Origin: Cloeon dipterum
Lineage: Eukaryota; Arthropoda; Insecta; Ephemeroptera; Baetidae
Length of the DNA: 64,000 nucleotides
NCBI RefSeq assembly: GCF_949628265.1
Contig: NC_088788.1
Span: forward strand, 13,330,001 to 13,394,000
Direction of reading: 5' to 3'
Shown here: in pieces, positions 36,721 to 50,767 of the stretch
How positions within the stretch are numbered: the stretch's first letter is position 1
How the letters are laid out: every line of letters begins with the position of its first letter
Notes under the pieces: model-generated
What the model saw: the letters and a program-made list of their open reading frames with translations, nothing else
Database searches by the model: none
What the model was told of the DNA's origin: nothing
Program-made: the position numbers and the translations under genes

Positions 36721-37688
36721 GGTCGGGATGGCGCCACCAGCTCGTGTTGCACAGTGGCTTGACGACAGCGGAACCGTTCGCCTGAGAGTGAATGCAACAG
36801 GCGGGTCGAGTCTGTTTTTTAGGACTAAAGCATTTTTGGTTCTTTTGTGAGGAAAAGGATCGAAGCAAAATCGATGGAATCTCACATGGAAACAGGGTTT
36901 GAGACACTCGAGCAGAGTGTAAGTGGAAAAGAATACTTTTTATTTCATTTCTGATTTTTTTTTTCAAATGGAGAGGATCGATGATCCAGTTCCTTTACAA
37001 ATATATCGTGTCTCGTGGGAATTGTACTAATACTTGGTGGTCATTCTTGTAAAAGGTTCATCATTCCAGGTCCACTTTTAAAAACTGTGAGAACGAAAAT
37101 ACTCCGTTGGGAGTAGTTCAACACTCAAGTTGTATGACATCAAATATACTGTTTTGCTGTTTAATGTGATAAATAGGTTAATGGAACTAAAAAAGTTACT
37201 CAACATAGCTGTCATAAATATATGGACTTGAACGTGAAAGGAACTAAGTATTAAACGGAAATCAACTATCTTTTGTTGCTCAATACAGAATAAAGTTATC
37301 TACACCAACTACTGGATGTATCGTTGAACGTAAAACAAAAATGTTTTGTGTTGAAAATGCTCTCTGATGTTTAAACTCTCTATGTGGAACAGGTCACCGT
37401 GAAGATAACGATTTTAATCGTAAAAACGGAAAAGAGTAATTCAATCCAGATGTTTTCTTCTTCATTGCTGTTTCTGTGCCAAGCAAGGTAGACAAACTGT
37501 TTTAGGAAGTGGTTCGGAGAATAATTTAATAATAAATAGGAAAAAATCCTCTACGTAGTCAATTGAAGAATATCTAAGTTTATCGCCGTTCAACAAAACT
37601 ATATCAATCAGACATCTATGCCCCACAAATTAAAAAAAGTAATAATAAATCAACTGTGTATATATATTTATGGTGTTGCTGAAATAAA
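36721..37688 (+). terminator. Receptor 3' UTR with two candidate polyadenylation signals
   Basis: AATAAA occurs at 37289-37294 and 37683-37688. The second is followed by a T-rich stretch (gatttttattcgattcttc). Base composition drops back to AT-rich soon after the stop codon. Which signal is used cannot be told. Confidence 0.4.
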
Positions 37689-39474
37689 AGAATCTGGCTC
37701 ACAACTAAAAATTGATTTTTATTCGATTCTTCTGCTCCTAGAGGTCAGAAAAGGTCTATTTGTATGGTAAAAAGGACAACCTAGAAATGTTTTGGATTTT
37801 AACGAAGAATAATTATCAGAGGCAGAGAGGCAACGAGTATGCAACCCGTGGGACGTAGCTGTTCGAAAACATGCCTACCGCCACGGTCGGAGATCAGCTT
37901 TCACAGAAATAACGCTCATAGCACACACGTCAATCTTCTCACGAACATCTTTGGGCATCTTTCACCTCACATAAACATCCCGTCAAAAACAAGTGTTTTG
38001 GCAGTTTTCAATTCGAATAAACATCATGGTGCCAATTAGCAGAATGCACAAAACAATGGATGTCTTTATTGATCAATATCATATCTCTTGCGTGCGTTGT
38101 TGTTGATATTTTCGTATAAATAGACGTTCCTGCCATTAACGTAATGCCAGCAACTTAACTAGAATTTATCAAGCTTTAAAGACATGACGTCCTTTTAAAA
38201 GTAACTTACTTCTAATGAAGACTGATAACCCTCACTATTAAAAAAACGAACGCCAGAAAAGGCGAGGGTCAGGCAAGTGCAGTGACACCCACGGCTCGCG
38301 ATTAATTGAAAACGCACCTCACGCGTGTAGACCCACTACTTAATGCGATGCACAGGAATTCATCCAACGTGTACGATTGCGTCATCAAACAAAACCTTCA
38401 AACTTTTGTGAGAGCGTCAGCATGCGCCGAATAGAAATTCACCTGCCGGGTCAAGGGCACTAACACCTGCTGAACTGCTCAAAACTGTGAATCAGCGCTA
38501 GATACAGTGAAAGAGTCAATGAACATTTCCATCATCGCTATTAGATACGGTGATGCGCCTATTCAAATAATTATAGACGAAAGAGTTTGAATTTTTTTAC
38601 TTTTACATTTCCGTACATGGCACTCAAATCTTTTGAGTTTAAGAACAACGACAGTTTCTATTTGTTAATATTGCACAATGATTGATTCTGATATTTATAT
38701 CGTGCACTTACCATTTTTTTTTAAACTCTCACAAAAGGATAATAAAAAAATCCATGAAACTGAGACCAGACTGCAATACGAACAATGAGTAAGAAAAACT
38801 GTATACTGATCCCTCTGTAAATGTATTGTATGAAATGAGTTGCTTCATTAAAAACTTTTCAACCAATTTGCATAAAATGTTTTCAAACATATTCATTTCT
38901 GCTATTTTCTGGGTGGTCATAAGTTAGTTTCGCATTGCAAGCCATCCATGAACGGCCAAAAATATATTATGTATGTAATACTATCTTTTGCATGGTACAG
39001 TATCACATTTTGTTCTAAAATTATTCCAACTAAGCATTTTATTTTGTCTAGTTGAATTTCTAAAACTGAATTTCTTACCCAAACTGCAGGGATAAATTAA
39101 TAAAACTGTTCCATTTAAAAATTCGTTAAATAAGATGATTCGCAAGTTATAAATGGATTTAGGACTGTTCTCTTCAGGTTACTCGTACGCACGAAATGAG
39201 GTGCCAGTAGCAAAAGCAAACATCACGCAAGATGCTAAGAGACTACGCCAAAGATTATTCAGGAGGAAGGTTTTGCTTCCGAGCAAATTGGCTGTGACGA
39301 TGCAAAAGGAATGCGCGTCAGGCAGCCTTGCGTAATCAGGCGTGGAGTGGCCGCCCTGACAGAGGTTGTCGACCCTCGCATCTTCACTTGTACACAAGAG
39401 GAATAGCGAAAACCTGATCTCTCAGGAAGTCCGCCAGCGGAATTTCAGCCAGATACACACTCGCCTGCGTCCGT

Positions 39475-39493
39475 TTAATTAATTAATTAATTA
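39475..39493. repeat. (TTAA)n simple repeat
   Basis: Nineteen bases of alternating TTAA in intergenic DNA. Confidence 0.75.
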
Positions 39494-40292
39494 CACTCTC
39501 GCCGGCATCCTTGGATGCTGGTGCTCAGTTCTGCGGTTGGGTGCTACAGAAAGAAGTTACATTCTCTTTCTCTGCTATCTTCCTTTCCTTTGTTCGTGGA
39601 AATTAATTTGAAACCTGCCCTGATTGAATTTCGCTCTCTTTGCGTATTTTACACGCAAAAATAAACAGTTTTAATTTATTACGCAAGAAAATATATTTTT
39701 GAAATAAATTTATTCATTATGGAACAAACACAAACATATATATTTCAACAAAATTGGATAAATAGAGATAAAATTTATTACAGCACCGCATTTTTGGGAT
39801 ATTTGGTGGTTTTACGTTTCAAAATTTTTGTGTTTTTGCTGTCCGAATTTCCAGATTGTTCTTCAGACGTCGTGACTCTTACTTTCTGCGTGGCAAATTT
39901 TTTCACTCGTCGCGCTGTGGAATCTAGTAGGCAAGCGTGGAAGGCTGAATATAATTATTGTCTGCGCGCGGGCTGTCCCGTTACTCTCGCGGAGCCGTGT
40001 TTGCTTGACCGCTCCTTTTCCATCGTCGTATGCAATCTTTTTGCTCGTTCACCGTATTCAGCTGACTAAGGAGCCACGTATTTTTGCTTCTCCTTTTCGG
40101 TGGTGCCAGCAAACCAGACCAACGCCATGCAAAGCGACCAACGCACGGCCCCACCGCGGCCACATGCTAATTATTTCCCAAATCAAACTCGTTTTCCGCA
40201 GTCCACTGCTTTTGTGGGCGAAATATGCTAGAACCGGACCAAATTCCATGACTAATCGTGCATGGTCTCGCATCATTACGCGATGACCCTTT

Positions 40293-40410
40293 TTGATGTA
40301 CACATTAAGTTTGGTTTTATTTTTCTAGAATACATATTAAATTATGTATATTTGATGTACACATTATGTTTGGTTCTATTTTTCTAGAATACATATTAAA
40401 TTATATATAT
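40293..40410. repeat. 59-base tandem duplication, two copies
   Basis: Copies at 40293-40351 and 40352-40410 both begin ttgatgtacacatta. They share the core tctagaatacatattaaatt and differ at about three positions. No further copy follows. It is a recent local duplication or a two-copy minisatellite. Confidence 0.85.
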
Positions 40411-43400
40411 TCTTAACAAACTCTGGGTAATAGGGTAATATAAGAAATGATTCGTTCTACTTTTCTCTAATAATGAGTTTTAAAGGAGGAAAAATCCGCA
40501 GTTGCGTTTCTCCAGGGCGGTTTACTTTACCTTACACATTGAAAATTTAAAATTAGTATGTCTACATAGCAACCAAAACATTTCTTAAAAATAAAAATTA
40601 TCGTTCTCCGTGGAGATGACGTAACTATTTAAATAAAACAATTATCAAAATAACTAAATTAAAATTTTAAATAAAATAAAATTTAAACGTATGACAACTT
40701 GTCCTAAATTGGAAAAGCTAAACTTGATTTGCAAAATTGTGGTATCGCTTTTAAACACTTAAATCAATTTCCTCAGCTGTAATGGAATGCTGCATCTGTC
40801 CTGGTCACGATAAAGTATATTGCAAGAGATGCTGCATCTTTTCCTCTTATGTGTGCACAACAGTAAAATGAGCTAACTGTGTTCCATATGCGATGCGATA
40901 AGCAATGAATGCGCACAGTTGATGAAGATGAAACCCAACGAGATGGGATTACGGATCAATAGCATAATATTGTCACGTGCACAACATGCACTCGGTGTGG
41001 TCTGGCAAGCTACATAATTTCATCATAATGCATTTTGCGATATGGGAAATAATTGAACAGCATCAATTTCGCGTATAGTCATGAATTTTGAATGATGATC
41101 CAAAATGGGACCATCTGATCCAGTAGCATAGACGTTGATTTGTTCATGATGCACTTCATCATTGTTCCACTCCATTGCACAATATCATAATATATAATTT
41201 AAATCTTGGTTTGAAGTTTGAATAGCGCTCTTAAACATAATTTTGAAGTTTTGAAACCAGTTTGAATAAAAAACACAAATATATTTTTATACCTTTGCTC
41301 TCATCGTTTTTTTTTTTCAATTATTTTGGTAGGCTCTCCCTATTAAATTTAATCTAAATTTATAACATGAACGCGCTCTGCTCGTTTTCCAGCATTGATT
41401 AAAAAAACTCATAAAGTGGGAGCAGGCGCTTGCCAAATTAGCGTCCACGCGACCGCTATCCGCAGCTGATACTGTCACCCCGTGGCGTTCAATTCGCTCG
41501 GGAAGCACGTGCCACATGGTTTGTACACACGTTGCAAGCAAGTTGTTCATACACACGCGTCAGCTCGAAAAACGTAACGGGTAGCAGCACAATTAAGGCA
41601 GTGGAGCCAAAATTGATAGCAGTAAACTCGCTTCCTCGTTTTCCAGCAGGTGACACTTCCTCATTTGGCCGGCTCATGTGCACAGGCCGCCTACGCCTTT
41701 TCTCGTTAGCCGTCCATAATATAGTGCCTCTATGGATTTCGAACGAAATTATGGTATTTGCCAACGCAGCGACGAAGTATGTGTGGAAAGAGCGCTGAAT
41801 AAGACCCGTTATGCACGCCAGCGAAGGCGTGCAATGGGTTATTATTATTACACACAAGAGATGCGGTTTACTGTAAACACAGCTACATGAAATAAGTAAG
41901 CCGTGATATGTGCTTAATAGCTGAAATGTTGACAAATTCAATAGGACTGTTTCATATGGGTTTTTAACTGTATTGTGCGAGATCAAGCGGATACAGCGGA
42001 TTAAGAAATAATTAGTTTTTCAACGATGAAAACAGGTCCCCATGAAAAATTTATTTTTCACATTGCCAAAATTTTCAAACTCGTTTTAAAAATCTTTCTG
42101 TACAGATTAGAGAATTTTGGTTTTGAAAATTTTAGACAAGAAGGATTCGATCGATGGGTCTTTTTTTAAACGAAATAGGTCATGTAAATTTATTCTCTAA
42201 TTTTCAGTTTTTCCTCTGAAAATAATGGGTAGTGTTGCACTGCTATATTAGGTTGCAATCAGAACGGTTTTAGTAAACGCCGACACAGTATTAAATGACC
42301 TGTAAATCGTTAGCTAATAATTATCTCAAAGCCATCGTTATTCCCGGCCAAAAAATAAAAAAACCCAGAGAGACTTTTTCGAAAACACTGATAAATTAAA
42401 AAAATCATTTCGTGTTTAGAAGTTTTTTCATATTAATAGACATAATTAAAAAAATGAAAAAATCATATTATTTTTACGTGTGTGCCAATATCCATTACTC
42501 CAATTAACAATAGCTTGTTATTTGTCTTTTCAAATAGGGTCTATTTTTTATCACATTCTAGATTAAATGAAAAATGTCGTTTAAATCTGATTCTACGATA
42601 GTTTCAATGTTATATTCTATGATGATTTTGCTCCAAAACTCGCTAACACCGTCAAATTTATATTTTCCACCTGGTGGTTACATCATTGAAACATGCCTTC
42701 TTCAAAAATAATTTGACTCTTTCTCTATAAGCCGCACTTGTTTGTAAATGAATTCAAGAAATTTGAATATCAAGTCCCTGCGAGGCATAATTCAGCACGT
42801 TGAATAAAACATTAAGCGAATTAGGTGAGCACGAGGGTGTCTGCTTTATTGGCTCGTTCGCGCGATTCAATTAACAGCTTCTAACACACAAAATGCATTT
42901 TGCCTGAGTTCTCCGGCACACAAGTGGCAAGACTACATCCGGAGCGCTCGCTCTCATTCGCGCACCGGGACACACATAAAATAAACCTGCCAATGTGTCG
43001 TCCTCGCGTCAGCGGCGATTTCAAATGTAAATTCAATTTGCCTGCTTTGCTGGCTGGCTGGCTGCTTCCGAGTCGATTTTCATCCTGAAGCGGCGCGGGT
43101 TCCAGGAAGACGCGCCGTCGCCGTTTCTCTCTCACTGCTGTGTGCGCAACCCTGTCAGTGGAACACCTCTTTTTTGAGTTGTTTGTTTTGTGCTCATTAC
43201 GTGATACCAGCCCCAGATCCGCTGTGTGCTCTGCCGACAATCGAGCTGCGCTCAAGTGATACAAATAATGACTATTTGTTCTTAAAACTTCCATCAACCC
43301 TCCAACCGAGATAAAATACGGCGGAAAAAAAAGACTTGCTCAAAGAAAGATTAAATTACGTTCCAGTTTCTCGTCGTTTCAATTAAATTGCAGATAAAAA

Positions 43401-46400
43401 GTAATAGAAAATGAGTAAAAATGGAAATTTTTACTTTTTCTCCCATGTTCTTAAGTTCAATCTGTGGATGTGACTTGTTTAAAAGAAAATGGTACCTAAA
43501 ATTATATAAGAAGTTTCGGCAGTGACTTCTGCTCTGCCAAGAGGATAACGATCCAACAGGACATCGTCTTGGCCTGGCCCCCACCTTAAAAATGACTTCA
43601 TGACGATTTTTTTACCATCGTATAAAGCTCTAAAAGGGTCGTGCATGTTTTCTTACATTTTTATAGTTATCGCTTGTTTCATAATATACTGTATATATAT
43701 TAATTATATCTGTTTCATTAATGAAATGGAAGGAAAAAGATAAATTTGTAACTTAAACAACTATACAGTCTGTGTTTTTATTAATAACTTCATTAAATTT
43801 TGGAATTATTTTTCAATTCCTGGCCCTAAAGTATTGGAAAAAATTTCATACTATCTGGGAAATTTTCGTATTTAACGTTATAAAAATTGTGGTGTTTCGT
43901 TTTTTCTTTTAAACGCAATGGCAAATATTTATATTGCTGGCTTGTGCCTAAGAAAATGATTATCATGTATCAAAGGGAGAAACCATGATGCAACGTTTAA
44001 AACTAAATTTCCTCCGTGCTGGTGGTCCTAATTTACATTTTCCTGGAGCGTGTTTGTCTATTCAAGATCCCGAAAACACTCCACCGACACACTTAACTGC
44101 GGCACTTCGGCCCCTACCCTTTGGTCAAACACGGAATTCCTCCGACTATCAATTTTGACAAGGAACGTTTCCCAGGCAGCAATTTAAAGCCAAAAAGCAA
44201 CAATTTTCCGTTGCGTAACACTGACATTTCCATAACGGCGCAGTAAATCAAAGTGCACTTTATACTTTTTAATCTAATCCCGAGCGCGTTGCAAACGGAA
44301 TGCGACGCGAGCGTATTTTGATTTAATAAACGGGGGTAGAGAGTGCCTCTCACAGGTAAAAAAAGAATGCAGCAGGTTGTTTTTCCGCTCTTTTCAATCT
44401 GCTTTTGTTATGCTCACCGAAAAAGAAAAAAAACCAGCATCCCCTCCCTCTCCCATACGGGGTGCTAAAGCAGGTGTGTGCCCTTGGGTCGGATGCCATT
44501 ATCTTTTCCCGCCACTTTTTCGTGCGTGATGAATGAGACAGGGGCAACAGGAGCCCGTCAGAGGGATCTCCGAAGTCAGATATAGCTCGGGCACAATAGC
44601 GCGGAAAACAAATAGTATTTCCAATTTTTGGGAGGGCTTGTGCGCCTCCCGCAGCGAAAATGTGCTCATCGCCAAATCGCAGTTGGCCGCCATCGCGTCG
44701 CCGCTCAGTTTTTCACATCGAAAACCGAGTGCAAAAAAGCTGAGAGGATCACTGTTGCTTTTGATGGTTCAAGTTTGAAAGCTTTTGGCTGTGCGTTGTC
44801 ACTAAGCCCAGCGCAGTTTGGGGTGGTTTGCAATGCAGAAGTTTTCAATGGGAGCTTTCCTGGCGATTCTAAGAGCCTTTTTGCTTCCAAATTTGTTGTA
44901 GCGTTACTTTTAAAACAAAGATTCGACAAATTTGTTAAGCTGGAATGACTTGCTAACATGAAAAGTTATAACTTCAAAGTTTTGTTGTTCATTATTCATT
45001 CGACAAAATTACAGGCAAGGGCTGAAATCTGCGTTACGTGAGAACTTCCATCAAGAAAAAAAAACATTGCCATTTCGATTGAGCCAAAGGAAGCACCTTT
45101 CAGCCGCGCCTGTCATTATTTTGTCGAAGCGGTGACACATATAGACATGGTTAACAACACCCTTTTGGTCTGGCCGAGCAAATTTAGAATGAGTCTCTCG
45201 CCATTCGAGCTGACAATGGCAAGCGGCGTTTCGGGAAAGGTCGCGTCCTTATTTGAAGCACGGGCCTGCGGATTCCGGAGGTGCGCGACGCCTTGCCCAC
45301 GGGCATTCATTCTAATCTAACTGTACCAGGAGAGACGGCCTTAACCTTAAGCCGCTGATGGAAAAATGCAAGCGGTGTGCGCGGCTGAGCGTAAAAATTG
45401 CGTCTCTTTTGGGACCGACTAGAGGCTCATTACTGGCACACTCTCGTGTCCTGGCCGCGTGTGCACCATCACAGCCGACAGATTCATCTCAGAAGCACAA
45501 TAGACTGCTTGTGTGTGCCCGAAATTGAAAATGTAGGGTAGTATGGCAGAAAGAGAGATGGATTGAATTGGAGTATGCGAGCTTCTTAGAAATATTCTGC
45601 TCGTTGCTAATATGGTTTTGCTGCTTGTCTTTGAGGCAAACCCTGCTTTTTTGTTATGCATATATTTTTTCATTAGCGAGAATATACTTTATTTTTTATT
45701 CATCTCCCCAAGACGGAGAGACTTGAACTTTGTTGCGCAGCGAAAAGAGAGGGACTCAAATAGGGCTGGTTTGTTATGCAAAACATGTTATTTACTCTGG
45801 GCAGAGATGTTCTTTGCGTTGAGTGAAAACATTTTCGTTCAAGATGGGATTTGTCTTGTACTGACGCAACAAAAGAGACAGCAGATTTTATAGCACAATT
45901 ATTCCTTGGCAGTGTAATTTAAATGAGGAAGAAGTGCTTATCTTCCTCACATTAAATAAAAAATGGAGAAAAGTTGACAACTTTTGGAGTTGCGGAAAAG
46001 AAAGATTTTATTTTAAAATAAATAAATTAAATTTGTTTTATAGTTAAAACATCTTTCAAAATGTTTGAAGATAATGCATAAATATTAAAGTGGGAGAATT
46101 GCCTGGTGCTGAAGCTGCTAGGGGCATCAAAATAAATCTCCCAATAAATCATTGATTAATTAAAAAATAATACGCCCATTAGTTTGCATTAATATGTACA
46201 AATTAACTAAAGAACATAATAAAACCAGTTTAAATTAAATCCCTACAAATTGATGATTTCTTATTAAATCGACGCCAATCAACCAGTGAGCGATAAAATA
46301 TTATTTTTAATCATGAGGATTTATTTTATTAAGAGCAAATTAAAAAAGAACTTAAATTTTTCCACTAAAAGCAAACTCTCGCTAGTGAACGTCACAATTA

Positions 46401-46551
46401 GTCTCACTTATCAACAAATGATGCGTGTGTTTTCCTGTATTTAATGCAAGACACCGCGGGAGAGGAGTTCCCATGGAATGCAGCCGCTGGAGGTGGTGCC
46501 GATACAGCGCGTGGAGCGGTGAAATAACGAGGGGAGCGCAGCGGTCCGTAA

Positions 46552-46802
46552 TGCAGGGTCGGGGAAGGCAACGCAGTGTTGTCTTGCCAGCTTCTCAGGT
46601 TGTCAGGCAAGAAAGTGGGGGAAGGAGGTGAGCAAAGTTCTTTTGCTCGTAGCAGGTACCTCGAGAGAGGTGTGTAGTGTAGCGTTGGACGGCCGACAGG
46701 GCCCTCGAGCGCGATCGTCTTGCTTGCTTTTTCGTGAATTTTGGTGCAACCCACCACCGACCCCGAAATTCCCCCTTGGATTACTGTGATCACCATTCAA
46801 AG
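46552..46802 (+). promoter_or_regulatory. Candidate 5' untranslated first exon and core promoter
   Basis: A GC-rich block has no plus-strand ATG from 46552 to 46802 and ends in a consensus donor, CAAAG|gtaagc (gt at 46803). Initiator-like CAGT and TCAG motifs lie at about 46574-46612. The opposite strand carries a 130-codon frame (46404-46796), but it is Pro/Ser/Arg-rich, lacks splice support and is best explained by base composition. The nearest plus-strand acceptor leading into a good start codon is at 61644, so the signal-peptide exon there is the natural partner, implying an intron of about 14.8 kb. That link is inference. Confidence 0.4.
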
Positions 46803-48074
46803 GTAAGCCGAGACTCCAGTAAACTTTAAGCTACCTTCGTTTCTCGAGCCTAACCGCCGGTTTGGACTGTTTGGAGGTGCGGTCAAGCCGGCTTCCTCTG
46901 AAGCGTGATATTCACCTCACCTTTTGTTCGAGGCAGCTAAGCCCCTTGCTGATTTTTTTTATTTTAGGTAAATAAACGGTGGATAGGAGGCATTGAAATT
47001 GAAAAAAAAGCTTTCGTGCTTTTATTCAGTTGCGTCAAGCCAATTCATTATAATTTTGCAGTATTATGCAACCGCTAGGCTTCATCCATTCAAACAATAT
47101 CACTAGGCTCACCTGAGTACATCTATCTACTTTCATTGAATTATTGAAATAATTTAAATTGGTACGGGACATGAAAGTAATTCCCAAGACTAATTTCATT
47201 CCAATTTGCAGCTAAGCGATGTGTTTGATATGATTAATGGAAATTTTAACTTTCATAGCTTTATTCCCATAGAGATTACTGGCTCTTTATTAATGTAATA
47301 ACCAAATTAAATACATCATTGTTGGATTTATATTTAAAAAAATCGCTTTGCTCCATTTGCTTAAAAAAACTTACACAGCAGATGATTTGTCACACAACCA
47401 TGAATAAAATCGATAAAAATCCTTGCCTAACCCACTTAATTGGCAGCTGCACAAGAGCAAAATCACAGAATTCACTGGTGCTCTGTTCGTTTTTGAATAT
47501 GGGTTCGTTGAACCGATTATCAAGCCAGCTCCCAATGAATCCAATAGGCTTGTGAAACCTTGAAAATCAGCAGTGCGAGGAAGGCAGATCATGTTCCAAG
47601 TGTATACATTAACACCAAGCCTGTGGAAAACACACATGCAGTGGAAAACTTTAAGTTTCATTTTAAATTTCTTAAAAAAATGCAGCGCTGTGCAAATTCT
47701 AATTGGAATGAAGCTGTAAAATAACTTAATTTAGTCCCTTTAACGGTTCTCGCATTAAAGCGCACATTTTTTTTGCAGAGCAAAATTAGTAATTTTCCAA
47801 ATTACTGATGCAAACGCCCCTAAGCTACTACTTATTAAGGCTGTGCCTAATCTCCATTTTCAAAGGTGGCGAACAATCGCTAATGAAATCCGGACGTGCA
47901 CTATCAGCGATAAAACGAGAAGAAAAGTTGGTCGGAGAACAAAAAGCCGGCCGGGAATTCGGTCTCCCACAGCATGGAAATAATTCATCGCGCCGACGAG
48001 CCCTGTGAATGCGTGTGTGCTCACTTATAGCTGCTGTAAATATTTTTTGTATGCGAGTAATAATTGCTCGCGAG

Positions 48075-48095
48075 TGACGTCACGCTGTGTATAAG
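48075..48095 (+). promoter_or_regulatory. Palindromic CRE followed by a TATA-like box
   Basis: TGACGTCA (48075-48082) is a perfect cAMP response element. TATAAG follows at 48090-48095, and a TCAGG initiator-like site at 48129, somewhat further than the usual spacing. The flanks are CpG-rich. No open frame is evident downstream. It may be an enhancer or an alternative start within the presumed intron. Confidence 0.3.
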
Positions 48096-48742
48096 GCCCT
48101 TGGAGTACCCCTGCATGCATTTATTGTGTCAGGCGCGCACAAAGACGTCGGCTTGTGCCCGCCAGCGCTTACTTTTCGAATATGAATGATTCAGAAAGTA
48201 CAGTAAGGGCGAAAAAGCAACGGCATCCTTATTTCATGCGCTCATGTTTTCGCCTTTATCTTCTCGGCGTCACCAGCCAGCCAGCGTGCACACGTAACGC
48301 GTAAGAAATGCCAGTCCCGGAACTGACCGCCGGGACGGTCAGGTGCGAATAATAAATAATCCTATTCCGCTAGAGGTTTTTTGAAAAATGGATAAAAGAG
48401 CAAGCGCAAAGAAATAGAAGGTTGGGGTCTACAGAATTGTGATAAAGTGTTTTTTTTTATAAAAAGAACCTCTGTCCCAGAAATATTACGCATTAAATAA
48501 TTCAGGAGGTATTTCCCTGAAAATCCAATTTCTTTATTTTGAAAGCAATTTTATTTATTTTTATTTTATTATTTAAAAGGCAGATTATTGATGAATGTGT
48601 TTATAAATTAATTCAATTTAAATGTGATTAAATTTTCGTAATCGGCATGTGGCATTATCCAAATGAGCATTATTAATTCTCGTTGAACCCTAATTGAAGT
48701 CCGCGCTAATGAACGGTGAAGCTTCGTCCCTCGTCAGAGCGG

Positions 48743-48759
48743 TATATATATATATATAT
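48743..48759. repeat. (TA)n microsatellite
   Basis: An uninterrupted TA repeat of about 17 bases. Confidence 0.8.
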
Positions 48760-50767
48760 TATATGCGAAAGTGCTCGATTCCGCAAAACGTTTCGCAAAA
48801 GCGACGAAAATCGATCGGCACGCTTGTTCGACGCGTTTTCATCAATTGTCTCGCGAATATTCGCGCGTGTTACGCCGGAAATAGATTCTGTGAAATTTTA
48901 CACGCTTCTGTTGAAACGAAATAAAAGCAACATGCTTCCGTCCAAAAAGCTGGCACTCTGCCGGAAATCGATTTGCACTAAAATGTGTATTTTTGAGGCA
49001 GCTGCAATTACACCGGTTTTGTTGCTGGAAATAATTTGTGATTCTGTCAGCCACAAAATACCAAACTCGATCATTTCTCGCATCCCAGAAAAAAGGATGT
49101 TTGTGTGCGGCAATAAAAGCAGAGAAATAATGATGTTTGGGTATGGGGTGTGTTTTCGTTCGTGAGCCGCTCGGGGATTCAAAGGGAGCACACCATATTG
49201 CACGCGGTGACGCTGCAGGAAAGCGGTCTCTGAGATGCTGTTTGTGATGAATCACTGCTGATAGAAGCACCTCTGATCCCACGCACCAGACGCGGCTTTA
49301 ATGCAATTCTGGGTCAAGCCGCAATGCGTGCCGGCGAGCGGTTTGATTGGCCAGCTGTTACGGAAATTTTTCATTTATCATTTCAAACATGTTGCTTTTG
49401 TCCATGGTTATTGTTGCGCCGTGTCCAGATAAGCCGTTTTCATACCTCTGATGCTTTTAGCGGCTGCAGGATTAACTGCGGCTTTTCTGCAAACAGCAAA
49501 TCGAATTTAACAGCTGAATTCGCCTGGTGGCTTTCGCTGAAATTTTATTCTTTTTGTCCGGATTGGATGCTTTCTATCCAGCAGCATGGCAAAATGCAAT
49601 TTAGTCATACCTCCATTTTAATATTACCCCACATGCAGAGATTTTTGTTTGCTGAAACTTTTCCCATAACAGATTTCTGTGCTCTGCTCTGCTGCAGCAG
49701 CTCGTAAAATTTTATCCCGCTCGCTGCTGTGTAAGCAAAGTTCGTGGCTGGCACAAAAGCAGTTCTGCATAAGCTCGATTTTTACAGCACAGCAATCCCA
49801 CAAAGCAATATTATTGAGTAAAAATTTCAAATACACAAACAATCCGAATAATTAGCCTTTTACATTAAAAATGAAAATGCACATTAATTGCCAACTCAAG
49901 TTTGTCATAAAATTTGTCCAGATGAAGGATTAAAATACATTTTAACTATGTCACCGCAGTTAATACGAAATAATTAATTAAATAACCGCACGTCAGCCGT
50001 TCCCCAAAGTTCTGCAATCTCTGACAGCTTTTAGAAATGACAAAAGAGACTTAAACTTGAACAATGTGTGAATGTCTCCAACACCCTTGGTGCACGCACA
50101 CCGCAGCCACGCGCGTCTCCATTCTTGGCACCAAGTTGAGCAAAAGCGGTGAGTTTCATAACAAAATCGGTGGTTTGGCTTCCGCCGGCGATGCACATCT
50201 CCGGCGTAATCGCGCTTTGCCGGGCAACTCATCCTTATGCAATTATCCACAGTCGACGCATTTGGGTCATCCCATAGGGCGGAGTTGTAATCTGCATAAA
50301 ATCAAATCTCAAAGCGTGAAAATGGGCTGCGTGGCGATTGTATAATTATTTTCACGCCAGGGGAGCGCAGATGATTCGGCCGATTGCAAAATCACTTTTG
50401 TTCATAAATCGCGCTTCGATTGCATCTTTCTGAATTTATTAGGAGCGCAGGAATCACCTTCCAGAGTCCGCCCCAAAGTGACGAAATTTACTGCCATGCT
50501 AATTTCTCCTTCATTGTTCTTGTTGTTGATTGTTTAGACCACTAAATTTTCTCAAAGACGCCTTCAGAAACCTTATGAGCACGAAAATTCTATTTTTGTC
50601 ATTTGCTATAGTGGAAAACAAGGCAGCGGGATTCATCGAGCAAAGCATTCTGCAGCCGCCGAAATTACAGTTTTTGCGGCCATGCACATTGCAAACCGAG
50701 GAATTGACCCAAACATTTCGAGCCTTCCAAGCCGTTGAGGCGAAAAGCTACACGAAGAATGCATTTT

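Larger units (their letters stand above)
37689..46400. other. AT-rich intergenic DNA
   Basis: Some 8.7 kb without a supportable gene. Short frames occur on both strands (up to 165 codons at 41489-41986, minus) with no start context, splice signals or recognisable domain. It holds a (TTAA)n tract at 39475-39493 and a 59-base tandem duplication at 40293-40410. Confidence 0.45.

Noticed and set aside
35620..36885. 421-codon open frame antisense to the CCHamide receptor
   Set aside because: It mirrors the GC-rich third-position bias of the receptor exon. The peptide is a run of charged and His residues without domains, and the sense strand is unmistakably the gene.
41489..41986. 165-codon minus-strand frame
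   Set aside because: No domain, no start context, overlapping frames on the other strand; looks random.
46404..46796. 130-codon minus-strand frame
   Set aside because: Pro/Ser/Arg-rich translation of a GC-rich promoter-like block, without splice or family support.
48842..49282. 146-codon minus-strand frame and the overlapping 149-codon plus-strand frame
   Set aside because: Both strands are open over the same interval with no domain in either; a compositional effect.
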